DNA from: an uncultured Pelagibacteraceae bacterium
Lineage (GTDB): Bacteria > Pseudomonadota > Alphaproteobacteria > Pelagibacterales > Pelagibacteraceae
Assembly: GCA_902587095.1 (NCBI GenBank)
Contig: CACIJY010000001.1
Coordinates: 1-64,000, forward strand
Direction of reading: 5' to 3'
DNA length: 64,000 nt
The notes below the pieces were generated by a model. That model ran no database searches. It was not told the origin of the DNA and worked only from the letters and a program-made list of their open reading frames with translations. Both the position numbers and the translations under genes were made by a program. This document shows, piece after piece, positions 1-12,504 of the stretch. The stretch's first letter is position 1, and each line of letters starts with the position of its first letter.

Positions 1-565
1 TCTCATCTAAATAAAATAAACCTGAATCTTTCAAAATTTTTTCTTCAAATAATTTTTTAAAATTTAAATAACTCTTTGATTCAAACGGTACATAGCCTAA
101 AGAAAATTCTTTAGTAACTTCGCTATCTAGATTTCTTTTTTTCAAGTAATCTAAAACTTTTTTATTTTGATTATAAGTTGAGAGTAGATTTTGTCTGTTA
201 TTTTCAATATAAGTTGAATATATCTCTGTATAAATATTCCAATCTTTTTCTCTTTGTTCATCTTGTTTGGTAAATCTATATGGTTGTAGTCCGGCCTGAT
301 TTGCTAAACTTCTAACAGCTTCTCCAAATTTTAAATTTTGGGTTTTCATCAAAAAATCAAATATATTTCCATGCTCTCCTGTGCTAAAACAATGATAGAA
401 ACCTTTTTCATCATTAATTGTGAATGATGGTGTTTTTTCATTCTTAAATGGTGATAGACCTACAAATTCCTTGCCTCTTTTTTTAATTGTCACAAATTTA
501 GAAACTACTGTAGAAACTTTTAATCTTGATTTTATTTCTTCTAGATATTCTTTTGGGTATTTCAT
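1..565 (-). CDS. dnaG: DNA primase DnaG, N-terminal part (truncated by window edge)
   Basis: My reverse-strand translation from ATG at 565 gives MKYPKEYLEEIKSRL...GKEFVGLSPFKNEKTPSFTINDEKGFYHCFSTGEHGNIFDF, matching the primase N-terminal domain; no stop before the window edge. Confidence 0.9.
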   Translation of the reverse strand, partial: MKYPKEYLEEIKSRLKVSTVVSKFVTIKKRGKEFVGLSPFKNEKTPSFTINDEKGFYHCFSTGEHGNIFDFLMKTQNLKFGEAVRSLANQAGLQPYRFTKQDEQREKDWNIYTEIYSTYIENNRQNLLSTYNQNKKVLDYLKKRNLDSEVTKEFSLGYVPFESKSYLNFKKLFEEKILKDSGLFYLDE

Positions 566-575
566 ATTAGATTAG

Positions 576-1037
576 TCATTTATTCAAAAGCTCTTTTAAA
601 ACTTTACCAGCCAAAGAAAAATCTAATGTATCAGAATATTTTTTTTTTAACTCTCCCATAACCTTGCCCATATCTTTTATAGATGACGCTTTTGTAGAGC
701 CTATCACTTCACTACAAATTTTCTTTGTTTCTTCCTCGCTCATTTGTTTTGGTAAGTAGCTTGACAAAATTTCTTTCTCTTGTTTTTCAATTTGAAGCAA
801 ATCATCTCTGTTATTTTTCTTATAAACTTCGATTGATTCGGCTCTTTGTTTAATCATTTTCTTCAACATTTTTTTAATATCATCATCATCAGTCTCTTTT
901 TTTTTAGGTGCTGATCTATTGATAATATCTAATTCCTTAATGCCAGATAATATTAACCTGTAAGTTGATATTTTTATTTTATCTTTTAATTTAAGTGAAT
1001 TTTTGTAGTCCAAATCTATCTTGTCTCTAATAGCCAT
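576..1037 (-). CDS. GatB/YqeY domain protein
   Basis: MAIRDKIDLDYKNSLKLKDKIKISTYRLILSGIKELDI... LSSYLPKQMSEEE pattern of the YqeY family; ATG at 1037 preferred over the TTG at 1073 in the ORF track. Confidence 0.88.
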   Translation of the reverse strand: MAIRDKIDLDYKNSLKLKDKIKISTYRLILSGIKELDIINRSAPKKKETDDDDIKKMLKKMIKQRAESIEVYKKNNRDDLLQIEKQEKEILSSYLPKQMSEEETKKICSEVIGSTKASSIKDMGKVMGELKKKYSDTLDFSLAGKVLKELLNK

Positions 1038-1113
1038 AATCTCAAACTTACTTTTAAAGAGAAATTTCTTCAAAAGAAAAAATAATTTTTTTTAGAATTT
1101 TCCATTAGATATG

Positions 1114-1142
1114 TTGCAGAAAAAAGGGTTTTATTGTATTAA
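1114..1142 (+). promoter_or_regulatory. candidate sigma70-type promoter for carAB (TTGCAG-N17-TATTAA)
   Basis: -35-like TTGCAG 1114-1119, 17-nt spacer, -10-like TATTAA 1137-1142 in the divergent intergenic region. Confidence 0.45.
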
Positions 1143-1163
1143 CCTTTAACTCATGAGTTGTAA

Positions 1164-2357
1164 TTGACATCAAAACAGAAAAACAAAACTTCAAATTTTT
1201 CTAATTTACGCCCAGCCATTTTAGTTCTTGAAAATAAGTCAATATTTAAAGGCATCGGATTAGGTTATCAAGGAGAGGCAACTGGGGAGGTTTGTTTTAA
1301 TACTTCGTTAACAGGTTATCAAGAAATTATATCTGATCCATCGTATGCTGGACAAATAATTAATTTTACTTTTCCTCACATAGGTAATGTTGGAACTAAT
1401 AACGAGGATATCGAGTCTGACAAAATTTGGACTAGAGGTGTAATATTTAATTCTGAAATAACAAGTCCTTCGAACTATAGATCTCTTCAAAATTTAGATA
1501 ACTGGCTGAAAAAAAATAAAATAGTTGGAATAACTGGTTTAGATACTAGGGGCTTAACAAATTTTATTAGGGATAAGGGAGCACCTAAAGGTACGATAGC
1601 AAATTTTAAAGACGGAAAATACAACATAAGTAAGTTAATAAATAAGTCAATAAATTGGCCTGGGTTAAAAGGCATGGATCTTGCTAAAGAGGTTACAACA
1701 CCAAAAACTTATACCTGGAAAGGATTAAAAACTTGGAAAAAAATTAAAGGATTTGAAAAAAATAAAAAAAAAAAATTCAAGATTGTTGCAATAGATTTTG
1801 GAATAAAGAAAAATATACTTAGATATTTTTCTAATTATGATTGTGAAGTTAAAGTAGTCTCATGCAAAAAAAAATCGGATGAAATTTTTAAATTAAAACC
1901 CCATGGTGTTTTTTTATCAAATGGTCCGGGAGATCCAGCTGCAACTGGAAAATATGCAATTAATGTTGTAAAAAATCTAATACAATGCGGTTTACCTTTA
2001 TTTGGTATTTGTTTGGGTCATCAAATATTAGCTCTTGCTTTAAACGCAAAAACAAGAAAAATGAAATTAGGACACAGAGGTGCTAACCATCCTGTAAAAA
2101 ATTTAATAACTAATAAAGTTGAAATAACAAGCCAAAACCATGGGTTTGAAGTAATCAAAGAAAGCTTAAAGAAAAATACTGAAATAACTCACTTATCCTT
2201 ATTTGATAATTCTATTGAAGGTATAAGATTAAAAAACAAACCAGTTTTTTCTGTTCAATACCATCCAGAGGCAAATCCAGGTCCCCAAGATAGCAAATAT
2301 TTATTTAGTCATTTCATGGAAGATGTAAAAAAATATGCCAAAAAGAAAAGATATTAA
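1164..2357 (+). CDS. carA: carbamoyl-phosphate synthase small subunit (TTG start)
   Basis: CPSase small-chain N-terminus plus GATase motif FGICLGHQ and QYHPEA; followed by overlapping carB. Confidence 0.95.
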   Translation: MTSKQKNKTSNFSNLRPAILVLENKSIFKGIGLGYQGEATGEVCFNTSLTGYQEIISDPSYAGQIINFTFPHIGNVGTNNEDIESDKIWTRGVIFNSEITSPSNYRSLQNLDNWLKKNKIVGITGLDTRGLTNFIRDKGAPKGTIANFKDGKYNISKLINKSINWPGLKGMDLAKEVTTPKTYTWKGLKTWKKIKGFEKNKKKKFKIVAIDFGIKKNILRYFSNYDCEVKVVSCKKKSDEIFKLKPHGVFLSNGPGDPAATGKYAINVVKNLIQCGLPLFGICLGHQILALALNAKTRKMKLGHRGANHPVKNLITNKVEITSQNHGFEVIKESLKKNTEITHLSLFDNSIEGIRLKNKPVFSVQYHPEANPGPQDSKYLFSHFMEDVKKYAKKKRY

Positions 2358-5300
2358 AAAAATATTAGTTATTGGAGCTGGTCCAATAATTATTGGTCAA
2401 GCATGTGAGTTTGATTACTCTGGCACACAAGCTTGTAAAGCTCTCAAAGATGAGGGATATAAAGTCATATTAATTAATTCAAACCCTGCAACAATTATGA
2501 CTGATCCTGGCGTTGCAGATAAAACATATATTGAACCTATATCGCTAATAGTACTTGAGGAAGTTATAAAAAAAGAAAAACCTGATGCAATTTTACCAAC
2601 AATGGGTGGCCAGACTGCATTAAATCTTGCAATAAGTGCCGAAAAAATTGGATTATTAAAAAAATATAAAATTGAACTTATAGGTGCAAATTCAAAAGCA
2701 ATTGCTAATGCAGAGGATAGAAAAAAATTTAGAAAAAATATGACTGATATTGGTTTAGATTTACCCAGGTCTGAAATATTGAATACCTTATCAAATTCAA
2801 AAAAATGTCTAAAAAAAATAGGTTTACCTGCAATAATTAGACCTTCATTTACTTTGGGTGGTTTAGGTGGTGGAATTGCAAGAACAAAAAAGGATTTTTT
2901 TAAAATAGTAAAAGAGGGCATGAGAGAGTCGCCACAAAATCAAGTTTTGGTGGAAGAATGTCTTGATGGGTGGAAAGAGTTCGAGATGGAGGTGGTCAGA
3001 GATAAAAATGACAATTGTATTATAATTTGCTCAATTGAAAATGTTGATCCTATGGGGACCCACACAGGTGACTCGGTAACAATAGCCCCAGCCTTAACGC
3101 TAACTGATAAAGAATACCAGGTAATGAGAAATGCATCTATTGCATGTCTAAGAAAAATTGGTGTTGAAACTGGTGGCTCTAATGTTCAATTTGCAATTAA
3201 TCCTAAAAATGGAAGGATGGTAATAATTGAGATGAATCCAAGAGTTTCAAGATCATCGGCTCTAGCATCAAAAGCTACAGGTTTTCCAATTGCCAAAGTT
3301 GCTGCAAAGTTAGCAGTAGGTTATACCTTAGATGAACTTCAAAATGAAATTACAAAAGTAACACCAGCATCTTTCGAGCCAACCATAGATTACGTGGTAA
3401 CAAAAATTCCTAGATTTACCTTTGAGAAGTTTTCAGACACAGATGCAATTTTAGGTACCTCTATGAGATCTGTTGGTGAGGCAATGGCAATTGGAAGAAA
3501 TTTTAAAGAGTCTTTACAAAAAGCGCTTGTATCTCTTGAAATTGGCTTATCAGGATTAGACGACATATTTAATTATAATAAAAAAGAAATTTTAAAAAAA
3601 TTAAAAATTAATATCCCTAACAAGCTACTTCTTATTGCTGACGCATTTAGAAAAAAAATTTCAATAAATACGATTTACAAGTTATCTAAAGTTGACCCTT
3701 GGTTTTTAAATCAAATAAAAGAATTAGTTGAGGAAGAAAATAAATTAGCAATAAGAAGTCTACCAAATAAATTTGCGGAATTTAATAGAATAAAGTCTAT
3801 AGGATTTTCTGATAAAAAAATTTCTAAAATAACTGGAATAAATGAAAAAATAGTAAAATTAAAAAGAAAAGCTCTAAAAGTTTTGCCAGTCTTTAAAAAA
3901 GTTGATACATGCGCAGCTGAATTTAAGTCTTTTACTCCATATATGTATTCGACCTATCAAAGAAATTTTTCTTTTAAAATTGAGTGTGAATCCGAACCAA
4001 CTAATAAGAAGAAAATTATAATTCTTGGAGGGGGGCCTAATAGAATTGGTCAAGGAATAGAATTTGATTATTGCTGTTGTCAAGCTAGCTTTTCTTTGAA
4101 AGAAGCTGGATATGAAACAATCATGATTAATTGTAATCCTGAAACAGTTTCTACAGATTACGACACGAGTGATAGATTGTATTTTGAACCTTTGATTGAA
4201 GAATATGTTGAAAACATAATTTTAAAAGAAAAATCAAAAGGTAATCTCTTAGGTATAATTGCGCAATTTGGTGGCCAAACTCCTATTAAACTCGCAAAAT
4301 TTTTAAATGATAATAAATTGCCAATTTTAGGAACTCAATATACTTCAATTGATTTGGCAGAGGATAGAGACAGATTTAGAGAACTACTAATTAAGTTAAA
4401 ACTCAAGCAAGCAGAAAGTGGAATTGCATACAAGTTTAATCAAGCGATTAAAATTTCTGAAAAAATTGGCTTACCTGTTGTTGTTAGACCATCTTATGTT
4501 TTAGGAGGAAGAGCTATGGAGATAGTCCATGATAAAAGCCAATTAAAACAATTTATTAATGAAGCTTTTAAAGCATCAGAAAAAAATCCGATTTTAATTG
4601 ATAAATTTATTGATAATGCAATGGAAGTAGACGTTGATGCGATCTCCGATGGGAAAGATGTTTATGTTGCTGGAATAATGCAACATATTGAAGAGGCAGG
4701 GATTCACTCAGGCGACTCTGCTTGTTGCTTACCACCCGTATCTATAAAAGCAAATCTTTTAAAAGAATTAAAAGTTCAAACTAGAAAGCTAGCATTAGCA
4801 TTAAATGTTAGAGGATTTTTAAATATACAATTTGCAATAAAAAAAGATGAAATTTATGTAATTGAAGTTAATCCAAGAGCTAGCAGAACTGTACCTTTTG
4901 TCTCTAAAGCTAACGGTATACCGCTTGCAAAAATTGCATCGAGAATTATGTCAGGTGAAAAATTAAGTAAATATAAACTAAAATATAAAACTAATAAAAA
5001 ATTTGCTGTAAAAGAAGCAGTTTTTCCTTTTAATAAATTCCCTGATAGCGATGTATTATTGGGACCAGAGATGAAATCAACTGGAGAGGTTATGGGTTTT
5101 GATAAAGATTTTGGTATGGCGGTAGCAAAAAGTCAAATAGCTGCCTCAAATTCTTTGCCAACAAAAGGAATGGCTTTTTTGTCAGTCAAAGACTCTCATA
5201 AGCAGGAAATTGTTGGTATAGCTCAAAGATTGATTAAACTTGGATTCACTCTTTCGGCTACAAAAGGAACCTCGGATATTATTAAAAAGAATGGAATGAA

Positions 5301-5559
5301 ATGTAGAAAAATTAATAAAGTAAGTAGTGGCAGACCTCATATAGTCGATGTTTTAAATTCAAAACAAATATCTCTTGTAATAAATACTGGAGGTGGAAAC
5401 TCAGAGCATAGAATAAATGACGCGAGAGCTTTAAGAAGAGGGGCATTGGCAAATAAAATTCCGTATTGTACAAATATGTCTACTGCTTACTCTTTTCTTG
5501 AGGCGATAAAATCTTTGAAAACCACTAGACTAAAAGTCCAATCTTTACAGGATAATTAG
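2335..5559 (+). CDS. carB: carbamoyl-phosphate synthase large subunit
   Basis: 1074 aa, duplicated ATP-grasp domains, N-terminal [30 protein letters not shown]. Confidence 0.97.
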   Translation: MPKRKDIKKILVIGAGPIIIGQACEFDYSGTQACKALKDEGYKVILINSNPATIMTDPGVADKTYIEPISLIVLEEVIKKEKPDAILPTMGGQTALNLAISAEKIGLLKKYKIELIGANSKAIANAEDRKKFRKNMTDIGLDLPRSEILNTLSNSKKCLKKIGLPAIIRPSFTLGGLGGGIARTKKDFFKIVKEGMRESPQNQVLVEECLDGWKEFEMEVVRDKNDNCIIICSIENVDPMGTHTGDSVTIAPALTLTDKEYQVMRNASIACLRKIGVETGGSNVQFAINPKNGRMVIIEMNPRVSRSSALASKATGFPIAKVAAKLAVGYTLDELQNEITKVTPASFEPTIDYVVTKIPRFTFEKFSDTDAILGTSMRSVGEAMAIGRNFKESLQKALVSLEIGLSGLDDIFNYNKKEILKKLKINIPNKLLLIADAFRKKISINTIYKLSKVDPWFLNQIKELVEEENKLAIRSLPNKFAEFNRIKSIGFSDKKISKITGINEKIVKLKRKALKVLPVFKKVDTCAAEFKSFTPYMYSTYQRNFSFKIECESEPTNKKKIIILGGGPNRIGQGIEFDYCCCQASFSLKEAGYETIMINCNPETVSTDYDTSDRLYFEPLIEEYVENIILKEKSKGNLLGIIAQFGGQTPIKLAKFLNDNKLPILGTQYTSIDLAEDRDRFRELLIKLKLKQAESGIAYKFNQAIKISEKIGLPVVVRPSYVLGGRAMEIVHDKSQLKQFINEAFKASEKNPILIDKFIDNAMEVDVDAISDGKDVYVAGIMQHIEEAGIHSGDSACCLPPVSIKANLLKELKVQTRKLALALNVRGFLNIQFAIKKDEIYVIEVNPRASRTVPFVSKANGIPLAKIASRIMSGEKLSKYKLKYKTNKKFAVKEAVFPFNKFPDSDVLLGPEMKSTGEVMGFDKDFGMAVAKSQIAASNSLPTKGMAFLSVKDSHKQEIVGIAQRLIKLGFTLSATKGTSDIIKKNGMKCRKINKVSSGRPHIVDVLNSKQISLVINTGGGNSEHRINDARALRRGALANKIPYCTNMSTAYSFLEAIKSLKTTRLKVQSLQDN

Positions 5560-5563
5560 ATCT

Positions 5564-6226
5564 TTAATTAACTTTCCAGTCTGTCTTAAAGGTAACATAG
5601 TTGACCTGAAGACATCTTCTTTCTTTTACGATTTCTTTTTTTTCCATACCATGCCATGTATTTGGGCCACTAGAAAAAAAATATCCATAATTATCTCTAT
5701 ATGGAACAGTTTTGGTCAGTTTAAGGTCTTTGTTATAAAAGTCAGTGCCAAGGTCCTCGCTTTCGTTTTCTTTATTAACGAATAACAAACATGACATTAA
5801 TTTTTCTTTTATGTCACAGTGTGGTTTTAACCAAAAACCTTTCCTGTCACATATAACCTCAACTCTTACGTAAGAATTGGATAGATCTTTATTAATTAAT
5901 TTAGATATCTTATTATGTGTTTCTTTGTTCTGAAGTTCTTCAATCAAGCTTTTTAATGCTGGAAAATTTTTTTCATTCTCTTTAGTTATAAAACATCTGA
6001 ATTTTAAAGCTTTGCCCCCATCTGATATACCTTCTCTAAATTCACCTTGACCACCATCAATTGCTCTTGTTCCGTCATAATTAATATTGTGTTCAATTGG
6101 ATTATCTATATCAGCTTTTATAATTTCATTAATTTGATCATCAGTAAGAGGTTTGTTTAGTTCCCAGTGATCAAAGGGTTCGCTGAATTTTGAGGAATTA
6201 TTATCTAATGATTTTAAAAATGACAT
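5564..6226 (-). CDS. 2OG-Fe(II) oxygenase superfamily protein
   Basis: HxD (KPHCDIKEKLMSCLLFVN) and distal H...R (NTWHGMEKKEIVKERRCLQVNYV) motifs. Confidence 0.65.
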   Translation of the reverse strand: MSFLKSLDNNSSKFSEPFDHWELNKPLTDDQINEIIKADIDNPIEHNINYDGTRAIDGGQGEFREGISDGGKALKFRCFITKENEKNFPALKSLIEELQNKETHNKISKLINKDLSNSYVRVEVICDRKGFWLKPHCDIKEKLMSCLLFVNKENESEDLGTDFYNKDLKLTKTVPYRDNYGYFFSSGPNTWHGMEKKEIVKERRCLQVNYVTFKTDWKVN

Positions 6227-7162
6227 TTATAATTTTTTTTTTAGTTCATATGCTATTCTTTTAGTTTCATCAAGTTTTTCATACTCCCAGAACTCTAATT
6301 TGTCATCAAATTCTCTTATGACATTCATTCTTTCAAATAATTTTCTGAAGTTTTGAAATCTAGTATCTTTTTTAGAAGGAGGTATCATTGCCACATATAA
6401 AGGTTTGCCAGTTAAAGCCGCTTCAGAAATCATTGAGCTAGAGTCGCAAGTAACAATTATGTAATCCGCAATTCCGAGAGATGATAAATATGCATCTTTA
6501 TCAACTTTATCAATGATTAGATGTTCTTTATTAAAGAATTTTTTTGCAAGATCTATTGTTTTAGACGGTGTTCTGTTTGAAGGTATTACTACTACCTGAA
6601 AATTATTATTAAGAACTTGTTTGCTAATTTTTGAGAAAATATTTAGTAAGTTTTGGTTTGAGTACGTATAATATTTAGTCGGGCCACCCAAAATCAAAGT
6701 AATAATTTTTTTTTCTTTTGATATTTTTTCGAACAAATAATTTTTTTTCTCATTAATTTCCTCAGTTGTTAAATAGTGAATTGCCCCTTTTGAGCTTAGG
6801 ATATTACCACCTTTTAAATTATCATGTTCGGGGGAAATAATATAATCGAAATTTTTAAAATTGACCTTTGGATCTTGGACATGGATGTTTTTTATTTTTT
6901 TGCCATTGATTTTTTTTAGAAATATTGATGGAATTACGCTTTTTCTCCCACATGAAATAATTATATCAAAGTCTCTTTTAATATTATTTTTAAAAACAAA
7001 TTTTTTAACAGGTGTAAATTTTGGTGGAATTAATTTCCAAAAACTATTTAATTCAACTTTTTCGTGAAAATAATCAAGATCAAGAGCTTTTGCTAAACCT
7101 TCTACCTGACTAATCATGCCATGTAATCCCTCTGTCAATAATAACCCTTTTAATTTGCTCAT
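6227..7162 (-). CDS. mitochondrial fission ELM1-like protein (DUF1022 type)
   Basis: VQDPKVNFKNFDYIISPEHD, LILGGPTKYY and DSSSMISEAALTGKPLYV motifs. Confidence 0.7.
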   Translation of the reverse strand: MSKLKGLLLTEGLHGMISQVEGLAKALDLDYFHEKVELNSFWKLIPPKFTPVKKFVFKNNIKRDFDIIISCGRKSVIPSIFLKKINGKKIKNIHVQDPKVNFKNFDYIISPEHDNLKGGNILSSKGAIHYLTTEEINEKKNYLFEKISKEKKIITLILGGPTKYYTYSNQNLLNIFSKISKQVLNNNFQVVVIPSNRTPSKTIDLAKKFFNKEHLIIDKVDKDAYLSSLGIADYIIVTCDSSSMISEAALTGKPLYVAMIPPSKKDTRFQNFRKLFERMNVIREFDDKLEFWEYEKLDETKRIAYELKKKL

Positions 7163-7183
7163 TAATTACTATATAGCTCTCAT

Positions 7184-8128
7184 ATGACTCAAAATCCAAC
7201 TAAACACACAAAAGTGTTAATAATTGGATCTGGACCAGCTGGATACACTGCTGCTGTTTATGCGGCAAGAGCTCTTCTGAAACCCATAATGGTTACGGGT
7301 ATGGAGCCAGGGGGACAATTAACGACTACTACTGATGTTGAAAATTATCCAGGTTTTGCTGAAGTTATCCAAGGTCCCTGGTTAATGGAACAAATGAGAG
7401 ATCAAGCAAAAGCTGTAGGAACAGAAATGATTGAAGATCATATTTCATCCGTAAACTTAAAATCAAAACCTTTTGAAGCAATCGGTGATGGTGGTCAAAA
7501 GTACACCGCTGACTCAATAATTATTTCAACAGGTGCTCAAGCAAGATGGTTAAATTTAGACTCAGAACAAAAATTTAGAGGCTTTGGTGTATCAGCATGT
7601 GCAACATGCGATGGGTTTTTTTTTAAAGATAAAACTGTTGCGGTAGTTGGTGGAGGTAATGCTGCTGTAGAAGAAGCAATGTTTTTAACAAAATTTGCAT
7701 CAAAAGTTAAACTCATTCACAGAAGAGACGAGTTAAGAGCAGAAAAAATGTTGCAAAAAAAACTCATGGAAAACAAAAAAATTGAAATTATTTGGGATAG
7801 TGTCGTTGAAGAAGTTATTGGTGATGATAATCCTAAAAACGTTAAAGGCTTAAAAATTAAAAATGTTAAAACAAATAAAATTGTTGACTTAGAATTGGAT
7901 GGTTTGTTTATAGCTATAGGTCACGATCCTGCAACTCAATTATTTAAAAATCAATTAAAAATGGATAAAGAAGGGTATTTGGTAACTAAATCAGATTCAA
8001 CAGAGACAAATATTCCAGGTGTATTTGCTGCTGGAGATGTGAAAGACAAAATTTTTAGACAAGCTGTTACAGCAGCGGGAATGGGATGTATGGCTGCGCT
8101 AGAGGCTGAAAAATATTTATCACATTGA
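7184..8128 (+). CDS. trxB: thioredoxin-disulfide reductase
   Basis: GSGPAGYTAAVYAARA, redox motif CATCDG, GDV...RQAVTAAGMGCMAA. Confidence 0.97.
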   Translation: MTQNPTKHTKVLIIGSGPAGYTAAVYAARALLKPIMVTGMEPGGQLTTTTDVENYPGFAEVIQGPWLMEQMRDQAKAVGTEMIEDHISSVNLKSKPFEAIGDGGQKYTADSIIISTGAQARWLNLDSEQKFRGFGVSACATCDGFFFKDKTVAVVGGGNAAVEEAMFLTKFASKVKLIHRRDELRAEKMLQKKLMENKKIEIIWDSVVEEVIGDDNPKNVKGLKIKNVKTNKIVDLELDGLFIAIGHDPATQLFKNQLKMDKEGYLVTKSDSTETNIPGVFAAGDVKDKIFRQAVTAAGMGCMAALEAEKYLSH

Positions 8129-8131
8129 TAA

Positions 8132-9079
8132 ATGAGAAATAATCTACATGTATTTTTAGGAGCAACAGTTGCTGATGCTGCGGCTAGACCATTGCATTGG
8201 GTTTATAACCAAAAAAAATTGAATAATTATATCAAAAGAAAAAGAGATTTTTCATTTTTAAAAAATAATAAAAGTCCCTTTTACAATATCAAAACAGGTA
8301 AAGTTTCGGGTTATAACGAGGTAGGCCAAGCTATGTTTAAAACATTGCTCGAAGGTCATGAAAATATAGAGGAAAGATTTAAAAAGAAAATCTTAAAGGT
8401 GTTTGGGCCTGGTAGTGATTATTGGAAAAATTTAAAGTTACGCTCAAAATACAGAAAAGTAAAAGATTGGCGTGGTATTATTAGAGGTCCTTGGATACAC
8501 CAGAATATAATAGAGACAATAGATAATATTAATAAAAACAAAAAAATTACTGGCGGAATTAAAGTCAATGAATCAGATGGTTATTGTGCAACACTTCCTT
8601 ACTTTTTATATTTTAATAATTTAAAATCTTTAAAAAAAATTATTTCAATAATCACGGTATCTAAACTAAGTATCAAATACAGTTTGGCTAAATTTTATTT
8701 ATTAGACCTTGCTTTAAAAGGTACAAAAGATCCTATAAGAGAATTTACCAAAATTTATAGAAAAAATAATCATTTTAAAAAAATTGTCGAAGATATTAAT
8801 CTTTTAAAAAAATTAAAAAAAGAACCCCATAGTAAAATAGTTAAGAAATTTGGTATGGCCTGCAGTTATCCCGGAACATTTAATAGTTCTATTCATGCAA
8901 TTTTGAGTTCAAAGTCCTATAAATCAGCTATATTAAAAACAATCAAGGCAGGCGGATGTAATTGTTCTAGATCTAATTTTATCGGCGCTTACTTTTCTGC
9001 ATTGAAAGGTGTAGGCACGATCCCAAAGGCCTGGATAAAAAAAACTATACCTGCAAAAAAAATCTTAAGCCAAAATTAA
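8132..9079 (+). CDS. ADP-ribosylglycohydrolase family protein (J1-crystallin/SelJ-like flavour)
   Basis: FLGATVADAAARPLHWVYN N-terminus and GGCNCSRSNFIGAYFSALKGVGTIPKAWIKKT C-terminal motif. Confidence 0.7.
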   Translation: MRNNLHVFLGATVADAAARPLHWVYNQKKLNNYIKRKRDFSFLKNNKSPFYNIKTGKVSGYNEVGQAMFKTLLEGHENIEERFKKKILKVFGPGSDYWKNLKLRSKYRKVKDWRGIIRGPWIHQNIIETIDNINKNKKITGGIKVNESDGYCATLPYFLYFNNLKSLKKIISIITVSKLSIKYSLAKFYLLDLALKGTKDPIREFTKIYRKNNHFKKIVEDINLLKKLKKEPHSKIVKKFGMACSYPGTFNSSIHAILSSKSYKSAILKTIKAGGCNCSRSNFIGAYFSALKGVGTIPKAWIKKTIPAKKILSQN

Positions 9080-9093
9080 AATTTTCTTAAGTT

Positions 9094-10305
<1,212 letters not shown>

Positions 10306-10329
10306 TTATTTTAATACTTTGTTTAATAT

Positions 10330-12504
10330 ATGCAAAATACTTATCAAGATTTAATTTCAGATATTCAGAGCAAAAATCCTAAAATTGCGGGTAAACTTGA
10401 AGGCGGTAAAAAATTCAAAATTAAATCTGATTTTAAGCCTGCTGGAGATCAGCCTCAGGCTATTAAAAAATTAGTGAAAAGTGCAAAAAAAGGGGAGTTT
10501 AATCAAGTCTTATTAGGAGTAACTGGGTCAGGGAAAACTTTTACAATGGCCAAAGTTATAGAGGAGACAAACAGACCAGCATTAATTCTAGCTCCTAACA
10601 AAACTTTAGCGGCCCAGCTTTATGGGGAAATGAAAACTTTTTTTCCAGATAATGCAGTAGAATATTTCGTATCTTATTATGACTATTACACTCCTGAAGC
10701 ATATGTTCCAAGATCTGATACATATATAGAAAAAGAAGCTTCCATCAATGAGCAAATAGATAGAATGAGACACTCCGCGACAAGATCTCTATTAGAAAGA
10801 GATGATGTTCTTATAGTTGCAAGTGTTTCATGTATTTATGGATTAGGGTCTGTAGAGGCTTATAGTAAAATGACACTAACCTTACAAAAAAATTATGATT
10901 ATAACAGAGATCAAATAATAAAATCTTTAGTTGCCTTGCAATATAAAAGAAATGATCAAAATTTTTATAGAGGAACTTTCAGAGCTAGAGGTGAATATCT
11001 TGAAATTTTTCCTTCTCACCTTGAAGATAGAGCGTGGAGACTTAGTTTATTTGGAGATAAATTAGAAAAAATTGAAGAATTTGATCCTTTGACGGGAGAT
11101 CAGGTTAGAGAACTTAGTTTAATTAAAGTTTATGCGAATAGCCACTACATAACTCCTAAACCAACTGTAGAACAAGCAGTAATTAATATTAGAAAAGAAT
11201 TAGAGATAACTCTAAAAAAACATAAATCTGAAAATAAGTTACTTGAGGCTCAGAGATTAGAGGAGAGAACAAAATTTGATTTAGAAATGATCGAAGCAAC
11301 TGGATCATGTGCAGGAATTGAAAATTACTCAAGATTTTTATCAGGCAGGAAACCTGGTGAACCTCCTCCAACTCTATTTGAATACTTTCCAGATAATACT
11401 CTAATATTTGTAGATGAGTGTCATGTAACTGTGCCTCAGCTTAACGGGATGTATAAAGGGGATAGATCAAGAAAAAGTACACTTGCTGAATATGGTTTTA
11501 GACTTCCATCTTGTATGGATAATCGACCATTAAAATTTGAAGAGTGGGACCTAATGAGAACTCAAACTATTTTTGTTTCTGCAACTCCTGGTCCTTGGGA
11601 GTTGGATCAAACTAAGGGAAAGTTTATTGATCAAGTTATTAGGCCTACGGGTTTAATTGATCCTCCTGTGGAAATACGATCTGCAAAAACTCAGGTTGAT
11701 GACTTAATGCATGAATGCAAAAAGGTAATTGAAAACAATCATAGAATCTTAGTAACGACTTTAACGAAAAAAATGGCAGAAGATTTAACAGAATATCTTC
11801 ATGAAAATGGAGTAAAAGTTAGATACTTACATTCTGATATAGACACTTTAGAAAGAATAGAAATTATGCGAGATTTAAGGATGGGAGTTTTCGATGTTTT
11901 AGTTGGTATAAATCTTTTAAGGGAAGGATTAGATATACCAGAATGTGCGCTTGTTGGTATCTTAGATGCAGATAAAGAAGGGTTCCTTAGATCTGAAACT
12001 TCTTTGATTCAAACAATTGGTCGAGCAGCTAGGAATGTGGATGGTAAAGTTATTTTGTATGCTGACAAAGAAACTAAAAGTATAAAAAAAGCTATACAAG
12101 AAACTGATAGAAGAAGATCTATTCAGCTTGCCTATAATAAAAAGCATAACATTGATGCAAAAACAGTTAAAAAAGAAATTAGTGATATTTTGGAAAGCGT
12201 GTATGAGAAAGATTATGTGAAGATAAGCGAAGGTGCAAATGTCGGTGGAAATCTTAAAAAACATCTTAAAGCTTTAGATAGAAAAATGAAAGAATCAGCA
12301 TCAAACCTTGAATTTGAGGAAGCTGCTAAAATTAGAGATGAAATTCGCAAACTACAAAGTACAGAACTTGAAATCACATTAAATCCAAAAGTAAGACAAT
12401 ATGATATCAAAAATAAAATTTATCCCAAGGGAAGATCTACTTTAGGAATGCCAGGCACAAGAGTAACAAAAAAAAGAGATAAAAGATGGAAGCACGGAAA
12501 ATAA
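10330..12504 (+). CDS. uvrB: excinuclease ABC subunit B
   Basis: [12 protein letters not shown] Walker A, beta-hairpin region [19 protein letters not shown]-terminal UVR domain. Confidence 0.98.
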   Translation: MQNTYQDLISDIQSKNPKIAGKLEGGKKFKIKSDFKPAGDQPQAIKKLVKSAKKGEFNQVLLGVTGSGKTFTMAKVIEETNRPALILAPNKTLAAQLYGEMKTFFPDNAVEYFVSYYDYYTPEAYVPRSDTYIEKEASINEQIDRMRHSATRSLLERDDVLIVASVSCIYGLGSVEAYSKMTLTLQKNYDYNRDQIIKSLVALQYKRNDQNFYRGTFRARGEYLEIFPSHLEDRAWRLSLFGDKLEKIEEFDPLTGDQVRELSLIKVYANSHYITPKPTVEQAVINIRKELEITLKKHKSENKLLEAQRLEERTKFDLEMIEATGSCAGIENYSRFLSGRKPGEPPPTLFEYFPDNTLIFVDECHVTVPQLNGMYKGDRSRKSTLAEYGFRLPSCMDNRPLKFEEWDLMRTQTIFVSATPGPWELDQTKGKFIDQVIRPTGLIDPPVEIRSAKTQVDDLMHECKKVIENNHRILVTTLTKKMAEDLTEYLHENGVKVRYLHSDIDTLERIEIMRDLRMGVFDVLVGINLLREGLDIPECALVGILDADKEGFLRSETSLIQTIGRAARNVDGKVILYADKETKSIKKAIQETDRRRSIQLAYNKKHNIDAKTVKKEISDILESVYEKDYVKISEGANVGGNLKKHLKALDRKMKESASNLEFEEAAKIRDEIRKLQSTELEITLNPKVRQYDIKNKIYPKGRSTLGMPGTRVTKKRDKRWKHGK

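Noticed and set aside
1038-1073. N-terminal extension of yqeY from the TTG start in the ORF track
   Set aside because: The ATG at 1037 (MAIRDKID...) fits the family start; the upstream 12 residues are unconvincing. Similar extensions were trimmed for uvrC, lgt, ctaC, pirin and DUF2721.
2415-2921. Long antisense ORF (168 aa) opposite carB
   Set aside because: Low-complexity translation with no domain logic, fully inside a confident conserved gene; long antisense frames are expected opposite conserved coding sequence. The same applies to other antisense ORFs such as 10037-10354, 18803-19252, 31646-32035 and 56427-56675.
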